DNA of 64,000 nucleotides, taken from Lachnospiraceae bacterium (lineage in GTDB: Bacteria > Bacillota > Clostridia > Lachnospirales > Lachnospiraceae). Below the pieces are notes generated by a model. It made no database searches. It saw only the letters and a program-made list of their open reading frames with translations, and was not told the origin of the DNA. The stretch lies in contig JAEEIV010000055.1 in NCBI GenBank assembly GCA_016281555.1, positions 1 to 64,000 on the forward strand, written 5' to 3'. This document shows, in pieces, positions 17,748 to 26,677 of this stretch; position 1 is the first letter of the stretch; the number at the start of each line of letters is the position of its first letter. The position numbers were made by a program, and so were the translations under genes.

Positions 17748-17776
17748 AGAATAACATTTTTACGGGGATTTTTCAA
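17748..17776 (-). promoter_or_regulatory. Predicted promoter giving a leaderless PHP transcript
   Basis: TTGAAA (17771-17776), 17-bp spacer, TATTCT (17748-17753). Only 8 bases (AAAAAACG) separate the -10 box from the ATG, so transcription would start at or one base from the start codon. Confidence 0.6.
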
Positions 17777-17783
17777 TGTGTTT

Positions 17784-17802
17784 CTGAGAAGCAAGTTCTC
17801 AG
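17784..17802. promoter_or_regulatory. Operator-like palindrome between divergent promoters
   Basis: CTGAGAA-gcaag-TTCTCAG, a perfect 7-bp inverted repeat, lies between the -35 boxes of the leftward PHP promoter and the rightward CapA promoter. A dimeric regulator bound here could control both units. Confidence 0.5.
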
Positions 17803-17809
17803 GAAAGGG

Positions 17810-17838
17810 TTGAAAAAAAAGCACTTTTATAGTATTAT
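17810..17838 (+). promoter_or_regulatory. Predicted promoter of the CapA operon
   Basis: TTGAAA (17810-17815), 17-bp spacer, TATTAT (17833-17838), about 55 nt upstream of the CapA-like start; flanked on its left by the palindrome. Confidence 0.55.
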
Positions 17839-17900
17839 GAATAGTGGATTTTTAGCAATCACATAATCCGCAACAGTTTAGACAAAACGGAGGTGCGAAT

Positions 17901-19181
17901 ATGCGTTTTACGGCGGCGGGCGACTCACTCATTCAGCAGCGGATCCCGGAGACCTACGAAGGCTTTGAAGAAGTCCGGGAATTCATCCTGCGCGGCGACG
18001 CCCGGTTCTTTAATCTCGAGACGACGTTGAACTACGAAGGCGACTGTTTCGCCTCCCAGTTTTCGGGCGGCACGTACGTCCGCACGGTGCCGGAAGCCTT
18101 CGGCGACATGCTGACCTACGGCTTCAACATGACGAGCTTCAATAACAACCATACGATGGACTTTTCCTACGACGGCATGCTGCAGACGAAGGACGTCATT
18201 GACGAGTACGACGTGGTGCAGAGCGGCGTCGGAAGGAACTTGGACGAAGCGAGCGCGCCGCACTATCTTGATACGCCCGAAGGGCGGGTGGCGCTCATTG
18301 CCGTCTCGACGAGTTTCGATCCGTCCATGATGGCCGGAAAGCAGGCGAGGCGCGTTCCGGGACGTCCCGGCGTGAACGGGCTCCGGAACACAAAGACGAT
18401 CGTGCTTTGCAAGGAAGACTTCGAGACGGTCTCCCGGATCGGCGATTCATTGAACATTCAGGCTTCTCTGAAGGCGTCCATCGCTCAGGGCTACGCCCGG
18501 GCGGAGGAAGGCGTCTATCCGTTTGACGGCGTCCGCTTCGCACTCGGCGAAAAGAACGAGATCCGGAGCGCCGTGAACAAGGAAGACATGGAACGGATCA
18601 AACAGGCGATCTTCGACGCTTCGCTGCAGGCGGATTACATTCTGGTCTCCGTCCATTCCCATCAGAATTACAGCAAGATCGAAGAAGTGCCGGAATTCTA
18701 CGCGGACTTCTGTCATCAATGCATCGACGCCGGCGCGAGCGCGGTCATCGGACACGGACCGCATCTTCTCCGGCCGATCGAGATCTACAAGGAGCGGCCG
18801 ATCTTCTATTCGCTCGGCGACTTCATCCTGCAGCTGTACAGCGTGGCATTGGCGCCCGAGGATTTCTATCACAAGTGGGATCTGACGAGTGACGCCTCGG
18901 TGCATGAACTGCTCGCGAAGCGGTCCGCAAACTTTACGCGCGGGCTCATGGAAAATCCGGTGATGCGGGAAAGCGTGGTGCCGTACTGGGAGATGGAAGA
19001 CGGCAAGCTTACGAAGCTGGAACTTCTGCCGGTCGAACTCCCGCTCGGCGGGAACCACTCGGTGCAGGGCCTTCCGAAACCCGTGAAGGAACCCGCGTTC
19101 TTTGAACGTCTGAAAGCGCTCAGTGAACCGTACGGCACGAAGATGGAACTGAAGGACGGAATCATCCGCTGCAGTTGGTAA
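17901..19181 (+). CDS. CapA-like calcineurin-type metallophosphoesterase
   Basis: 426 aa, start after ACGGAGGTGCG. Reads as the PGA_cap family (CapA of poly-gamma-glutamate capsule systems): [40 protein letters not shown] and [14 protein letters not shown] carry the metal-binding Asp, Asn and His residues. It lacks the usual N-terminal membrane anchor and the capB/capC partners are absent, so a poly-glutamate capsule role is not implied; a cytoplasmic or differently attached phosphoesterase is possible. First gene of a plus-strand operon that continues with three exported proteins. Confidence 0.85.
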   Translation: MRFTAAGDSLIQQRIPETYEGFEEVREFILRGDARFFNLETTLNYEGDCFASQFSGGTYVRTVPEAFGDMLTYGFNMTSFNNNHTMDFSYDGMLQTKDVIDEYDVVQSGVGRNLDEASAPHYLDTPEGRVALIAVSTSFDPSMMAGKQARRVPGRPGVNGLRNTKTIVLCKEDFETVSRIGDSLNIQASLKASIAQGYARAEEGVYPFDGVRFALGEKNEIRSAVNKEDMERIKQAIFDASLQADYILVSVHSHQNYSKIEEVPEFYADFCHQCIDAGASAVIGHGPHLLRPIEIYKERPIFYSLGDFILQLYSVALAPEDFYHKWDLTSDASVHELLAKRSANFTRGLMENPVMRESVVPYWEMEDGKLTKLELLPVELPLGGNHSVQGLPKPVKEPAFFERLKALSEPYGTKMELKDGIIRCSW

Positions 19182-19202
19182 TAAGAAAGGGTAACACAGA
19201 AG

Positions 19203-20645
19203 ATGAAATGGTTCAAGAAACTCCTGGCCGTCATGCTCGCAATGCTTCTCATTGCGCCGCTTCTTTTCGTCAGCGGCACGGCGAAGGCAATGAAGAAGCC
19301 GGGCCGGATCGACGGCGTGGACTACACGAAGATCCGTGAAAACAAGGATCTCTCCATCCCGATCGAATTTCAGGTCGGCACCTACAAGTTCCAGGGAGAG
19401 CTCGTCAACGGAAACGTGCTGTCGCAGGACGAGATCGACAAGGTCGTCGATCAGGTCATGAAGCAGATGAACATCACTCCGGGCATTCTGGAGTTTTCCG
19501 TCGACGTCATTGAGCAGGCGAAGCATCTGAAAGGCTTCGACCCCGCCGCCGCGCTCCGGATCGGCCTCAACATTGCCGGCTACGGGACGATGGTGGACAT
19601 CTATGATATGTATCACGGAACGAAGGAGATCCCGGCGGGTCTTGCGGGCATCGTCATCGGCGAAATCTCCGGGGAAGCGGTCAAGTTCCTGACCGGCAAG
19701 AAATGGGCGGACGTCGTTCTGAACGCCTTCCTTGCCACGAAGGACATTGCCGCCGAATGGACGCGGATCGAGAAGGAGCGCGAGATCGCGGAACTCGCGA
19801 TGCAGCGGGAACTGCTCCTCTCCGTCTTCTACGACGAATGCAACCGGAGACTCGAGAAACTCGAGAAGGAAAAGGGCACGAACAACTGGAAGATCAAGGT
19901 CAACGACGCCAGACGGAAGGACAAGACGCTCTTCGGCATCGGCGTCAAGCAGATCATGTGGCTGAAGGTCGACATGGAACGCGCGAGCACCTACGGCGAG
20001 AAGACCGTGACGAACTGGAGCGGCATTTACAAGGGGTCGATCGAGATCCAGATGTGGCACGATCTCACCCAGTTTGACAATAATTTCGCGACGCTGTTTA
20101 CGGACCAGACGGTCTTCCGGCGCGTGCAGAACATCTACGACACCCGTCCGGACTCGGCGAAGGAAAAATCCACGCTGACGAAGATCATCACGATCCCGGA
20201 TGCCGAGATCCAGGTCGACAAACGGAACACCGTCGGCACGACGCTCTCGAAGAACCTTTCGCTCAAGGGCGCCGAGGACGTCTCCGCCTTCAATCTGAAT
20301 CACGTCGTGAAGTACGCGCTTTCTTACGGTCCCTGGGACAACGGCGAGTTCCATGTTTCCGGTGCGGGCGCCGAATATGAAGCGCACGTGACGATGGAAG
20401 AAAGCTGCTCCGGCGACGTGCTGGAAGGAAACCGTTATCCGGCGATCGTCTGGAACACGCACGAAAACGTGGCCTGGGACAGCCTGACCGCGCCGATGGG
20501 CACCGGCTGGGGAAAACGGGAACTGGCCGGAAACGGAAAATATAAAGTCGGCAGCCCGGCAATGGCCGATTACCAGATCTTCAATGATCTTCGGGACAAT
20601 CAGATCACGCTCTGGATCAAAAATATCAAGAAGGAGGCGAACTGA
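19203..20645 (+). CDS. Exported protein of unknown function
   Basis: 480 aa. Cleavable signal peptide (KKLLAVMLAMLLIAPLLF, predicted cut after GTAKA). The middle has a hydrophobic Gly-rich stretch (about 105-165, AAALRIGLNIAGYGTMVD) and a charged probable coiled coil (about 185-230, TRIEKEREIAELAMQRELL). The last third is beta-rich (NLNHVVKYALSYG, EYEAHVTMEES). No family recognised. It follows the CapA-like gene by 21 bases and its TGA overlaps the next ATG (TGATG), so translation to the lipoprotein is coupled. Possibly an envelope assembly or surface component. Confidence 0.75.
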   Translation: MKWFKKLLAVMLAMLLIAPLLFVSGTAKAMKKPGRIDGVDYTKIRENKDLSIPIEFQVGTYKFQGELVNGNVLSQDEIDKVVDQVMKQMNITPGILEFSVDVIEQAKHLKGFDPAAALRIGLNIAGYGTMVDIYDMYHGTKEIPAGLAGIVIGEISGEAVKFLTGKKWADVVLNAFLATKDIAAEWTRIEKEREIAELAMQRELLLSVFYDECNRRLEKLEKEKGTNNWKIKVNDARRKDKTLFGIGVKQIMWLKVDMERASTYGEKTVTNWSGIYKGSIEIQMWHDLTQFDNNFATLFTDQTVFRRVQNIYDTRPDSAKEKSTLTKIITIPDAEIQVDKRNTVGTTLSKNLSLKGAEDVSAFNLNHVVKYALSYGPWDNGEFHVSGAGAEYEAHVTMEESCSGDVLEGNRYPAIVWNTHENVAWDSLTAPMGTGWGKRELAGNGKYKVGSPAMADYQIFNDLRDNQITLWIKNIKKEAN

Positions 20646-21559
20646 TGAAGAAGCATCTTTTTCTTGTAATTGCATTGATCGCCTTGATCCTGGGCGCGCT
20701 CGCGCTCTTCTCCTCCTGCTCCTGCAACCCTCTGGAAGCCATCAAGGATCAGCTGACGGAGGATCCGACCGAAAACGAGTATGTTTCCGGCGAGCCGGAG
20801 ACGTTTTCTCCGGAAGAAGAAAAGGTTCAGGAAGTCCTGACCGGGAAGAAGGACCTGGACGCGATGTCCGTGGACGAGCTCCTGGCCTACGTCGACGCAT
20901 TGCAGGACGAGGACAATGAACTCCTGAATCAGGGCGCCGAATACGACCTTCTGTACAAGGATCAGGACCAAGTCGAATTTGATGCGGACGCCGAGATCGG
21001 ATTCAACTATGCCGAAAACGCGAAGGTCGCCGCCTTCTCCGACGAGCCGTGGAAGGAAGGGGATTTCGAGGTCCTCGACATCACCGCCGGGATGAGTCCT
21101 GCGGAAAAGGCGGAGTATGAAGCCGCGATGCAGGAACTCGAGAACTTCGACGCAGAGGAATTCCAGTCGGGCATGGACGAAATGCTGCAGGGCATGGAAG
21201 GCTTCGATGATTATGATCCGGATACCGGGGAAACCGATGATTCCGGCGACACGCCTTCGCTGCTCGACCGTTGGCCGGACAATGAGATCACCCGCCAGGC
21301 GCCGGTGCCTCCGTTTGAAGGAGCCATCATCACGGAAGATGAGGACAGCGTCACCATGTATGCGACGAACGCAACGGATGCTGCCGTCCGGTCCTACGTG
21401 GAGGCGGCCAAAGCAAAGGGATTCACGGTGGACGCGAACGAAAACGATCAGGAGATCGCAGGCTACAGGATCTATTCGTACACCGCCGAAAACGCGGCCG
21501 GCTATCAGCTGAACGTGTCCTTCGTCGGCGGCGCGGCGACGATCATCATTTCCAAATAA
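20645..21559 (+). CDS. Acidic lipoprotein with C-terminal WPDNE domain
   Basis: 304 aa. Lipobox FSSC|S at about residue 25. Residues 30-200 are strongly acidic and low in complexity (EDPTENEYVSGEPETFSPEEE), a likely extended stalk. The final ~90 residues begin RWPDNEITRQAPVPP and end with NVSFVGGAATIIISK, resembling a small domain found at the end of many clostridial lipoproteins (DUF6591-like, my recollection, unverified). The start codon shares one base with the upstream stop. The role is unknown but it is tied to the preceding exported protein. Confidence 0.75.
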   Translation: MKKHLFLVIALIALILGALALFSSCSCNPLEAIKDQLTEDPTENEYVSGEPETFSPEEEKVQEVLTGKKDLDAMSVDELLAYVDALQDEDNELLNQGAEYDLLYKDQDQVEFDADAEIGFNYAENAKVAAFSDEPWKEGDFEVLDITAGMSPAEKAEYEAAMQELENFDAEEFQSGMDEMLQGMEGFDDYDPDTGETDDSGDTPSLLDRWPDNEITRQAPVPPFEGAIITEDEDSVTMYATNATDAAVRSYVEAAKAKGFTVDANENDQEIAGYRIYSYTAENAAGYQLNVSFVGGAATIIISK

Positions 21560-21641
21560 ACGAGGGAATTACCGGACCCCGCAGGGGCGCCGGATCCAAT
21601 ATTGCAAAAAAGGAAACAGAAATCGCTAAAGGAGAAACAAG

Positions 21642-23015
21642 ATGAAAAAGCTGTTTACTAGTTTACTGGCTGTGATGCTCATCGTACTGGCATTGCCGCT
21701 TACGGTCTCGGCGAACGACGTGCTGACGACGGGAATGCTGACGGCGACCGGCGCTTCAGACCTGCCGTTTGAACTTACCCCGCCGCAGAACGTGACGCTC
21801 GCGCGCACGGATGAATTCAGCGACTCCCCGACGACGCACGGCCTGTCCTATTCGGTTCCGAACGACCTGAACCAGTTCTTAATCGGTCTCGAAGAAGCGG
21901 AGGATCAGGAAGCGTATCTCGCGAAATACGGGTATTACGAGTTCTTCGTGTCGCTCCAGATGGACTGGGCTTTGGACGACGTGGACGACCCGGTATCCGG
22001 CTGGCATTACAACAAGTACTGGGATTACAATGATTACTACGGCTTCGGAAAGGACGATGAAGGCCGTTATCATTACAGTGACTGGGACATCGTCGAAATG
22101 GGTCTCGGCAGCAATGAGTCGGTTCAGAGCGCCTGGGTCTTCCGCGGTCTGCCGAACGATGACCGCTGGAACGGCGATCCTGAAACCGGCTATGTCGGCG
22201 TCAAGGATCAGCTGAATCCGGACCAGTACCGTTACGACGAGAGCGAAGAGACGCTCTACATCGACTTCAACGAGCATACGATCTATGCCCGGATGCGTTT
22301 CGCCTTCTGGGGCACGAAACTCGACGGCGACGACCGCGAACTCTTCGCGTATTCCGACTGGTCGAACGTGGCTTCTGCCGGCAAGGACGGCGAAGCATTT
22401 GAACTGCCGACGACGCTCCCGAAGCCGGAGATCTCCAACCTCTACCTGACGGACGAAGAATTCAACGACAACCCGGTCGCGGCGTTCACGCTGACGGTTC
22501 CGGACGAACTCGCCAAGACGGCGGCCGGAATGGAAGCGAGAAACGGCATCCTCTGGATCGCAACGCAGGCGCGCGTGAAGGGCGATGCGGATTGGACCGA
22601 TATGGGCAACACCGACTGGACCATCAAGACCGGCGAAATGAAGTGTGCGCTTCTGCATCTTGTGAACGATGCCCGTCCGACGATTGCGAAAGACACGGAG
22701 ATCGAAGTCCGCTGCCGTTACTGGGCGTCCGGCGCAGGTCTCGAGGAAGACGTCGAAGGTCCGTGGTCGGATGTCCTTTCCTTCGGAACCAGTGAGATCG
22801 GCGGCAATGATACTCCCGCACCTACGGAAACAGCTCCCGCGGAAGAAGTGAAGCCGGCGGACAATGCCAAGGATTCCTGCCCGATCTGCCATTTCTGCCC
22901 GCAGCCGCTCGGCCTCTGCATCTTCATCTGGATCGCGATCATCCTGCTTGCGATCATCCTGCTGATCATCATTATCGCGGCGATCAAGAAGGCCAAGAAA
23001 AACGAGCAGAAATAA
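21642..23015 (+). CDS. Surface protein with signal peptide and C-terminal membrane anchor
   Basis: 457 aa. Signal peptide (LLAVMLIVLALPLTVSA|N), beta-rich extracellular region with paired SDSPTTHGLSYSVP-like and DNPVAAFTLTVP segments suggesting two fibronectin-like repeats, then a Pro/Thr/Glu linker, a cysteine pair CPICHFC, a long transmembrane helix (LCIFIWIAIILLAIILLIII) and a Lys-rich cytoplasmic tail. It is thus a type I membrane protein. Good AAAGGAG start. Separated by about 80 bp from the lipoprotein and followed by a strong terminator, it is the probable last gene of the operon. Function unknown. Confidence 0.75.
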   Translation: MKKLFTSLLAVMLIVLALPLTVSANDVLTTGMLTATGASDLPFELTPPQNVTLARTDEFSDSPTTHGLSYSVPNDLNQFLIGLEEAEDQEAYLAKYGYYEFFVSLQMDWALDDVDDPVSGWHYNKYWDYNDYYGFGKDDEGRYHYSDWDIVEMGLGSNESVQSAWVFRGLPNDDRWNGDPETGYVGVKDQLNPDQYRYDESEETLYIDFNEHTIYARMRFAFWGTKLDGDDRELFAYSDWSNVASAGKDGEAFELPTTLPKPEISNLYLTDEEFNDNPVAAFTLTVPDELAKTAAGMEARNGILWIATQARVKGDADWTDMGNTDWTIKTGEMKCALLHLVNDARPTIAKDTEIEVRCRYWASGAGLEEDVEGPWSDVLSFGTSEIGGNDTPAPTETAPAEEVKPADNAKDSCPICHFCPQPLGLCIFIWIAIILLAIILLIIIIAAIKKAKKNEQK

Positions 23016-23069
23016 GGAGTTGACGTTCGGCGAAGATGATCGGGCATCCGCCAGACAAGGTTGACTGAC

Positions 23070-23114
23070 AAAAATCACCGGTCTGTTGATTATCTCAACG
23101 GACCGGTGATTTTT
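23070..23114. terminator. Strong bidirectional intrinsic terminator
   Basis: AAAAATCACCGGTCTGTTGA and TCAACGGACCGGTGATTTTT form a 20-bp stem with one G-T pair and a 5-nt loop, with A and T tracts at both ends. It lies between convergent genes and should stop both. Confidence 0.9.
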
Positions 23115-23147
23115 ACAGAATAAATTCCCTACGAATACCTGTAACAA

Positions 23148-24713
23148 TCAAAAAGCATTCTGCATCCGTGTGCGGCTGTCAATGAATTGAAACATATCTG
23201 GGTCTTCTGCTGCCGCAAGGATCGCCGCAGTATTTTCTTCATTGAAATCATAAAGGTAAACATTGATCTTATTGTAGATTTCGCTAATCCCGAAGGCGAG
23301 AATGCCGTGGGAGTAGCCGGTACCGGAGTCCGGCTCACTCATCTGTCTTGTGAGTGTATTCATAGCCGCAATCTGTTCTGCTCGGCCGTATTTCACATAA
23401 CGCACATGAACCGGCATCAGATTGTTGTCGTTTCTGTTCTTCAAATGATAGGCAGTAATTTCCTCCGTATAGGCTTCGCCGCCACGTTTTACACAGACCA
23501 CCACCGTCCCGGCCGGTGTCACATAACATCCTGCATTATAATCGCTCCACAGATCGGATGGTGTTCCCACCGGCTCCGGATCATCCGGCGTTTTCGCCCT
23601 CCCAAATTCATCCGGAAGAGTCCATTCCGTATCGATACCCAAAAAAGTATTGATTCGCAGCATGTCCCCGTTACTCAATTCAATGCCCGCTTGTCCGCTA
23701 TAGGAAAATGCTCCGCTAACTGCCGTATAACTCAGAAGATCGCTGCTGCCATCCGAAAACACTAGACGGACATTTCTCTCATAACGGGTAACTGGGCCGA
23801 GCTTGCCCGAAAGATAACAAGACTCAACAATGTCTTTTACCTTCTCCGAACGGAAAATGTGCTGATGTTCGAGGATCGCCTCCTCCGTTCCCGGAACGTC
23901 TTTCATACATTTCAGAATCTCAAGGAATTTCGTGATCGTCTGGCGGTCTTCGATTATCTTCGTAGCTATCTCATCGACATACTCCTCCAGTTCGGCGTAC
24001 GGCATGGACCTTGCCGCAAAGGAAGAGTCCGAGGGGAGCACTTCAATACGGACAATGTCTCTGTCATCGGTCGCCTGACAGAGCACTTCCAGTCTTTCCC
24101 GGTAACCATATTCCGCTTCCTTTTCCACATCTTCCGAAAAGAGCTTCCGCCATGCACCTTCCTGAAAACTCATAAACAATCCGAACTGCCAGGCGCTTAA
24201 GTTGCCTTCCGAATCTTTCCGAAGAAGATATTGCAGATTCCGGATTCCCTTGAGCCTATACCAACTGCAGTCACAGGAATTCTGACAGTCCTTATTGCCA
24301 GAAATATCAGAGATGACCATGTTCGAGGAGGACGGACCTTCTTGTAACAGGTCGCCCATGTAAGAAGAAAGATCCCCCGTGAGAGGAAGCCTGTCATACA
24401 TAGCGACGTGATCCCCGATGCGAACATAGGCAACGTCGACTGTGGATGTATCCGCAAAAGCAGGTCCTAATGCGGCAATTCTTTCTGCAAAGTCCGTAAA
24501 AGTATCTTTGTTTTGTTTTCCGATCCCGAGCAGGATGCCGATCGTAACAAGCGACAGCGCCAACACTGCGGCTGCGAAGAGTGGAATCTTCCGCAAAATG
24601 GCTTTCTGTTTCGCCGTGCGTGTATTTGTCCGCGCTTCTTCCCAACTTCTCTCAAGTTCTTCGTCAGTCAAGCCGGACAGAAACGCATCCGTTCTATCTG
24701 TAACTTCAATCAT
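23148..24713 (-). CDS. Membrane partner (putative anti-sigma factor) of the adjacent ECF sigma factor
   Basis: 521 aa. About 40 cytoplasmic residues (FLSGLTDEELERSWEEA), one transmembrane helix (about 45-66, LFAAAVLALSLVTIGILLGIG), then a ~450-residue outside region. The outside part has Cys residues (KDCQNSCDCSW) and no recognised domain. The short inside segment plus one helix is the layout of sigma-regulating membrane proteins, although no zinc (HxxxCxxC) anti-sigma domain is visible. It follows the sigma gene by two bases. AT-richer than its neighbours, with frequent AAT/ATA codons, which may reflect acquisition. A sensor role is inferred. Confidence 0.65.
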   Translation of the reverse strand: MIEVTDRTDAFLSGLTDEELERSWEEARTNTRTAKQKAILRKIPLFAAAVLALSLVTIGILLGIGKQNKDTFTDFAERIAALGPAFADTSTVDVAYVRIGDHVAMYDRLPLTGDLSSYMGDLLQEGPSSSNMVISDISGNKDCQNSCDCSWYRLKGIRNLQYLLRKDSEGNLSAWQFGLFMSFQEGAWRKLFSEDVEKEAEYGYRERLEVLCQATDDRDIVRIEVLPSDSSFAARSMPYAELEEYVDEIATKIIEDRQTITKFLEILKCMKDVPGTEEAILEHQHIFRSEKVKDIVESCYLSGKLGPVTRYERNVRLVFSDGSSDLLSYTAVSGAFSYSGQAGIELSNGDMLRINTFLGIDTEWTLPDEFGRAKTPDDPEPVGTPSDLWSDYNAGCYVTPAGTVVVCVKRGGEAYTEEITAYHLKNRNDNNLMPVHVRYVKYGRAEQIAAMNTLTRQMSEPDSGTGYSHGILAFGISEIYNKINVYLYDFNEENTAAILAAAEDPDMFQFIDSRTRMQNAF

Positions 24714-24715
24714 TT

Positions 24716-25261
24716 TCAGCCTCCATTTTCCAAAAAAGCCCTTAGTTTTTTCCGGAGACGGAATAACGTCACTTCGATCTTGCTCTTGGAAAAGCCTGTT
24801 TCCTTCATAAGTTCTGCGATGCTTTCTCCATAGAAGTACCGATGAACGAAGAGATACTGCTTCTCCTCATCGACGCAGTTCAGAAATCGGACAATACGGT
24901 CGTCTGCCATAGCGATCGCTTCGTCCTCTGTATTCATCGATGCATCTTCCAGCACTTCCGCCAATTCATCCGTCAGCGCCACGAACTCTGCATTCCTCTT
25001 TGCTGCACCCTGAGCCCGCAACCGCATCATCGCAAGGTTTCTCAGGATCCGGACAGCATACGCAAAGAGATGCGCCGGGTTTTCAGGTGGGATGTGCTTC
25101 CATAGAGCGAGATACAGATCATTGACACACTCCTCAGCATCTTCCGGACAAAGAAAATTCTCCGCAATCCGCTGGAGGCGAACGCCGTAACGTCCGGCCA
25201 TTACCCGGATTGCTTTTTCGTCGCGGGCTGTAAACAATTCAATGATCTCACTGTCAGTCAT
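24716..25261 (-). CDS. ECF-type RNA polymerase sigma factor
   Basis: About 181 aa from the ATG at 25261 (MTDSEIIELF), preferred because AAAAGGA falls 9 bases before it; the track start at 25270 has no room for a ribosome binding site. Region 2 (PEDAEECVNDLYLALWKHIPP) and region 4 (YGESIAELMKETGFSKSKIEVTLFRLRKKLR) are clear. No sigma-1.1 or region 3. It pairs with the membrane protein two bases downstream. The same block (DAEEC..D.YL..W..IPP) occurs in the second ECF factor at 47.3 kb, so the two are paralogues of one group. A self-activated promoter is likely upstream, but I could not define one confidently. Confidence 0.9.
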   Translation of the reverse strand: MTDSEIIELFTARDEKAIRVMAGRYGVRLQRIAENFLCPEDAEECVNDLYLALWKHIPPENPAHLFAYAVRILRNLAMMRLRAQGAAKRNAEFVALTDELAEVLEDASMNTEDEAIAMADDRIVRFLNCVDEEKQYLFVHRYFYGESIAELMKETGFSKSKIEVTLFRLRKKLRAFLENGG

Positions 25262-25376
25262 TCCTATCATTCCTTTTCATCGTTTTGTATCCGGGACTGA
25301 TTGCCGGCTTTCATCCCTTCACTTATACAGATTCCAAAAATGATCCTTTGCTTACACGCAGTCTGCGGATATACAT

Positions 25377-25404
25377 AAGGGCTTGATTTTGTGATCAAGC
25401 CCTT
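25377..25404. repeat. Perfect hairpin, terminator or operator-like
   Basis: AAGGGCTTGAT-tttgtg-ATCAAGCCCTT, an 11-bp perfect inverted repeat, sits just past the YwaF-like stop and before the sigma gene. A T-rich stretch (GTTTTTATC) follows on the plus side only, so as a leftward terminator the U-tract is missing. Confidence 0.5.
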
Positions 25405-25414
25405 GCGTACGTTT

Positions 25415-26671
25415 TTATCTTTCCTCCTCCACTCTTTCGGAGATCTTCTCCCCGCGAAGCGCTTTGAACCTCTCATTCACCTCTTTGAGCAGTTTGTAGT
25501 CCTTGTCCGAATACTTTTTATACTCAGAGATCGTGTAATACACGTTCCTCTCAAAGCGGCGCAGATTCTCATCGGTGCGTTCATAGATGATGTTGTAGTC
25601 CCACGGGCTGTAGTCGGTGACGAAGAGATCGCTGTCCTTCCGCTTCGACAGAGAAATGAAGTTTCTCTCCTCGAGGAATGCCGCAAACTGCAATGCATTT
25701 TCTTCCGAAACCGCATACGTCGTGACTTTCTCGGGTTCCTGGAAGTCTTCCCGGTCGTAACACACGATGATCCACGCCCCGTTCTCGTCCTTTTTCAACT
25801 CTTCATGGTGACGCGCCCCGCGCATGTCCGAATACCCCGGGCTGTACCTGAATTCCTTGAATCTGCACTCCTTCATGATCTTCTTTCCTTTCCCGGACAG
25901 GTCCGCCGGCTGAAACTTTTTCTTGCACAAATAGTAAATCAGATACACGACCATTTCCACCGCAAAAAAGACTGCAATGTTCACGAACGGCATCACAAGC
26001 GGCGCCACCCTCGTGTCCATCATCCCGAAGGGATCCGCCTCCACGAAAAACCAGTTGAAATCGTGATCGTAGCTACCGGCCGCACCCCGGTAGAGAATAT
26101 TTCCGAGGATGGCCCAGAGGGTCATTGCCGCAAGCACGATGAGGTCGCGGCAGCAGGTTTTGAAGGACAGGCCTTTCTCATCAAACGCCAGCGTAAGGAA
26201 GCCGTACGCCGTCATGACGCCGTGGAACAAAAGCGTCTGCACCACGCGGTAGCAAAGCGGATGCACGGCGTGCCACATGACGCCGGCCGGATAGATGAGG
26301 TAGACCAGATTGGAAATGAAACCGAGCAGCGTGAAATGGATGCGGTACGGTTCCAGCGCCTTCACGTACCTCGAAAGGAAACACATGACGCACATGGCGG
26401 TGCAGACGTGGAACGGCAGTTTTTCAATGTCGATCATTTCATAGGCGAACGGCATCAGGAAGAAGTCCGCCATGTAGAGACCGAAAGCTATGTCGCTGAA
26501 TGCTCCGGCAGTTTTCATCCGAGCGGACGCGCTCTTCTTCCGGACCGTGAAAAAGGCGACGAGGATCATTGCAACCGCGATCAGAATGTAGCCGAAATGC
26601 CACGGACTGAAGCACCGGAAGATCTCCCCGCCCTTTTTATCAGACAAAAGGTCATGCAAAAATGCATACAT
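25415..26671 (-). CDS. YwaF-like integral membrane protein with C-terminal extension
   Basis: 418 aa, start after AAGGAGTGATG. The N-terminal ~260 residues contain about six to seven hydrophobic helices and read like the TIGR02206/YwaF family (FSPWHFGYILIAVAMI, MPFAYEMIDIEKLPFHVCTAMC). The last ~150 residues (KKIMKECRFKEFRYSP onward) are soluble, charged and not part of the usual family; they may be a fused domain. Function of the family is unknown. It lies six bases after the methyltransferase and upstream of the sigma gene on the same strand. Confidence 0.7.
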   Translation of the reverse strand: MYAFLHDLLSDKKGGEIFRCFSPWHFGYILIAVAMILVAFFTVRKKSASARMKTAGAFSDIAFGLYMADFFLMPFAYEMIDIEKLPFHVCTAMCVMCFLSRYVKALEPYRIHFTLLGFISNLVYLIYPAGVMWHAVHPLCYRVVQTLLFHGVMTAYGFLTLAFDEKGLSFKTCCRDLIVLAAMTLWAILGNILYRGAAGSYDHDFNWFFVEADPFGMMDTRVAPLVMPFVNIAVFFAVEMVVYLIYYLCKKKFQPADLSGKGKKIMKECRFKEFRYSPGYSDMRGARHHEELKKDENGAWIIVCYDREDFQEPEKVTTYAVSEENALQFAAFLEERNFISLSKRKDSDLFVTDYSPWDYNIIYERTDENLRRFERNVYYTISEYKKYSDKDYKLLKEVNERFKALRGEKISERVEEER

Positions 26672-26677
26672 AAAGCA

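Noticed and set aside
17901-19181. Poly-gamma-glutamate capsule locus
   Set aside because: Only a CapA-like gene is present; no CapB ligase or CapC, and the usual membrane anchor is missing.
18447-20675. 742-aa minus-strand ORF
   Set aside because: Antisense to the CapA-like and exported-protein genes, which have real domains and start signals; no domain in the shadow.
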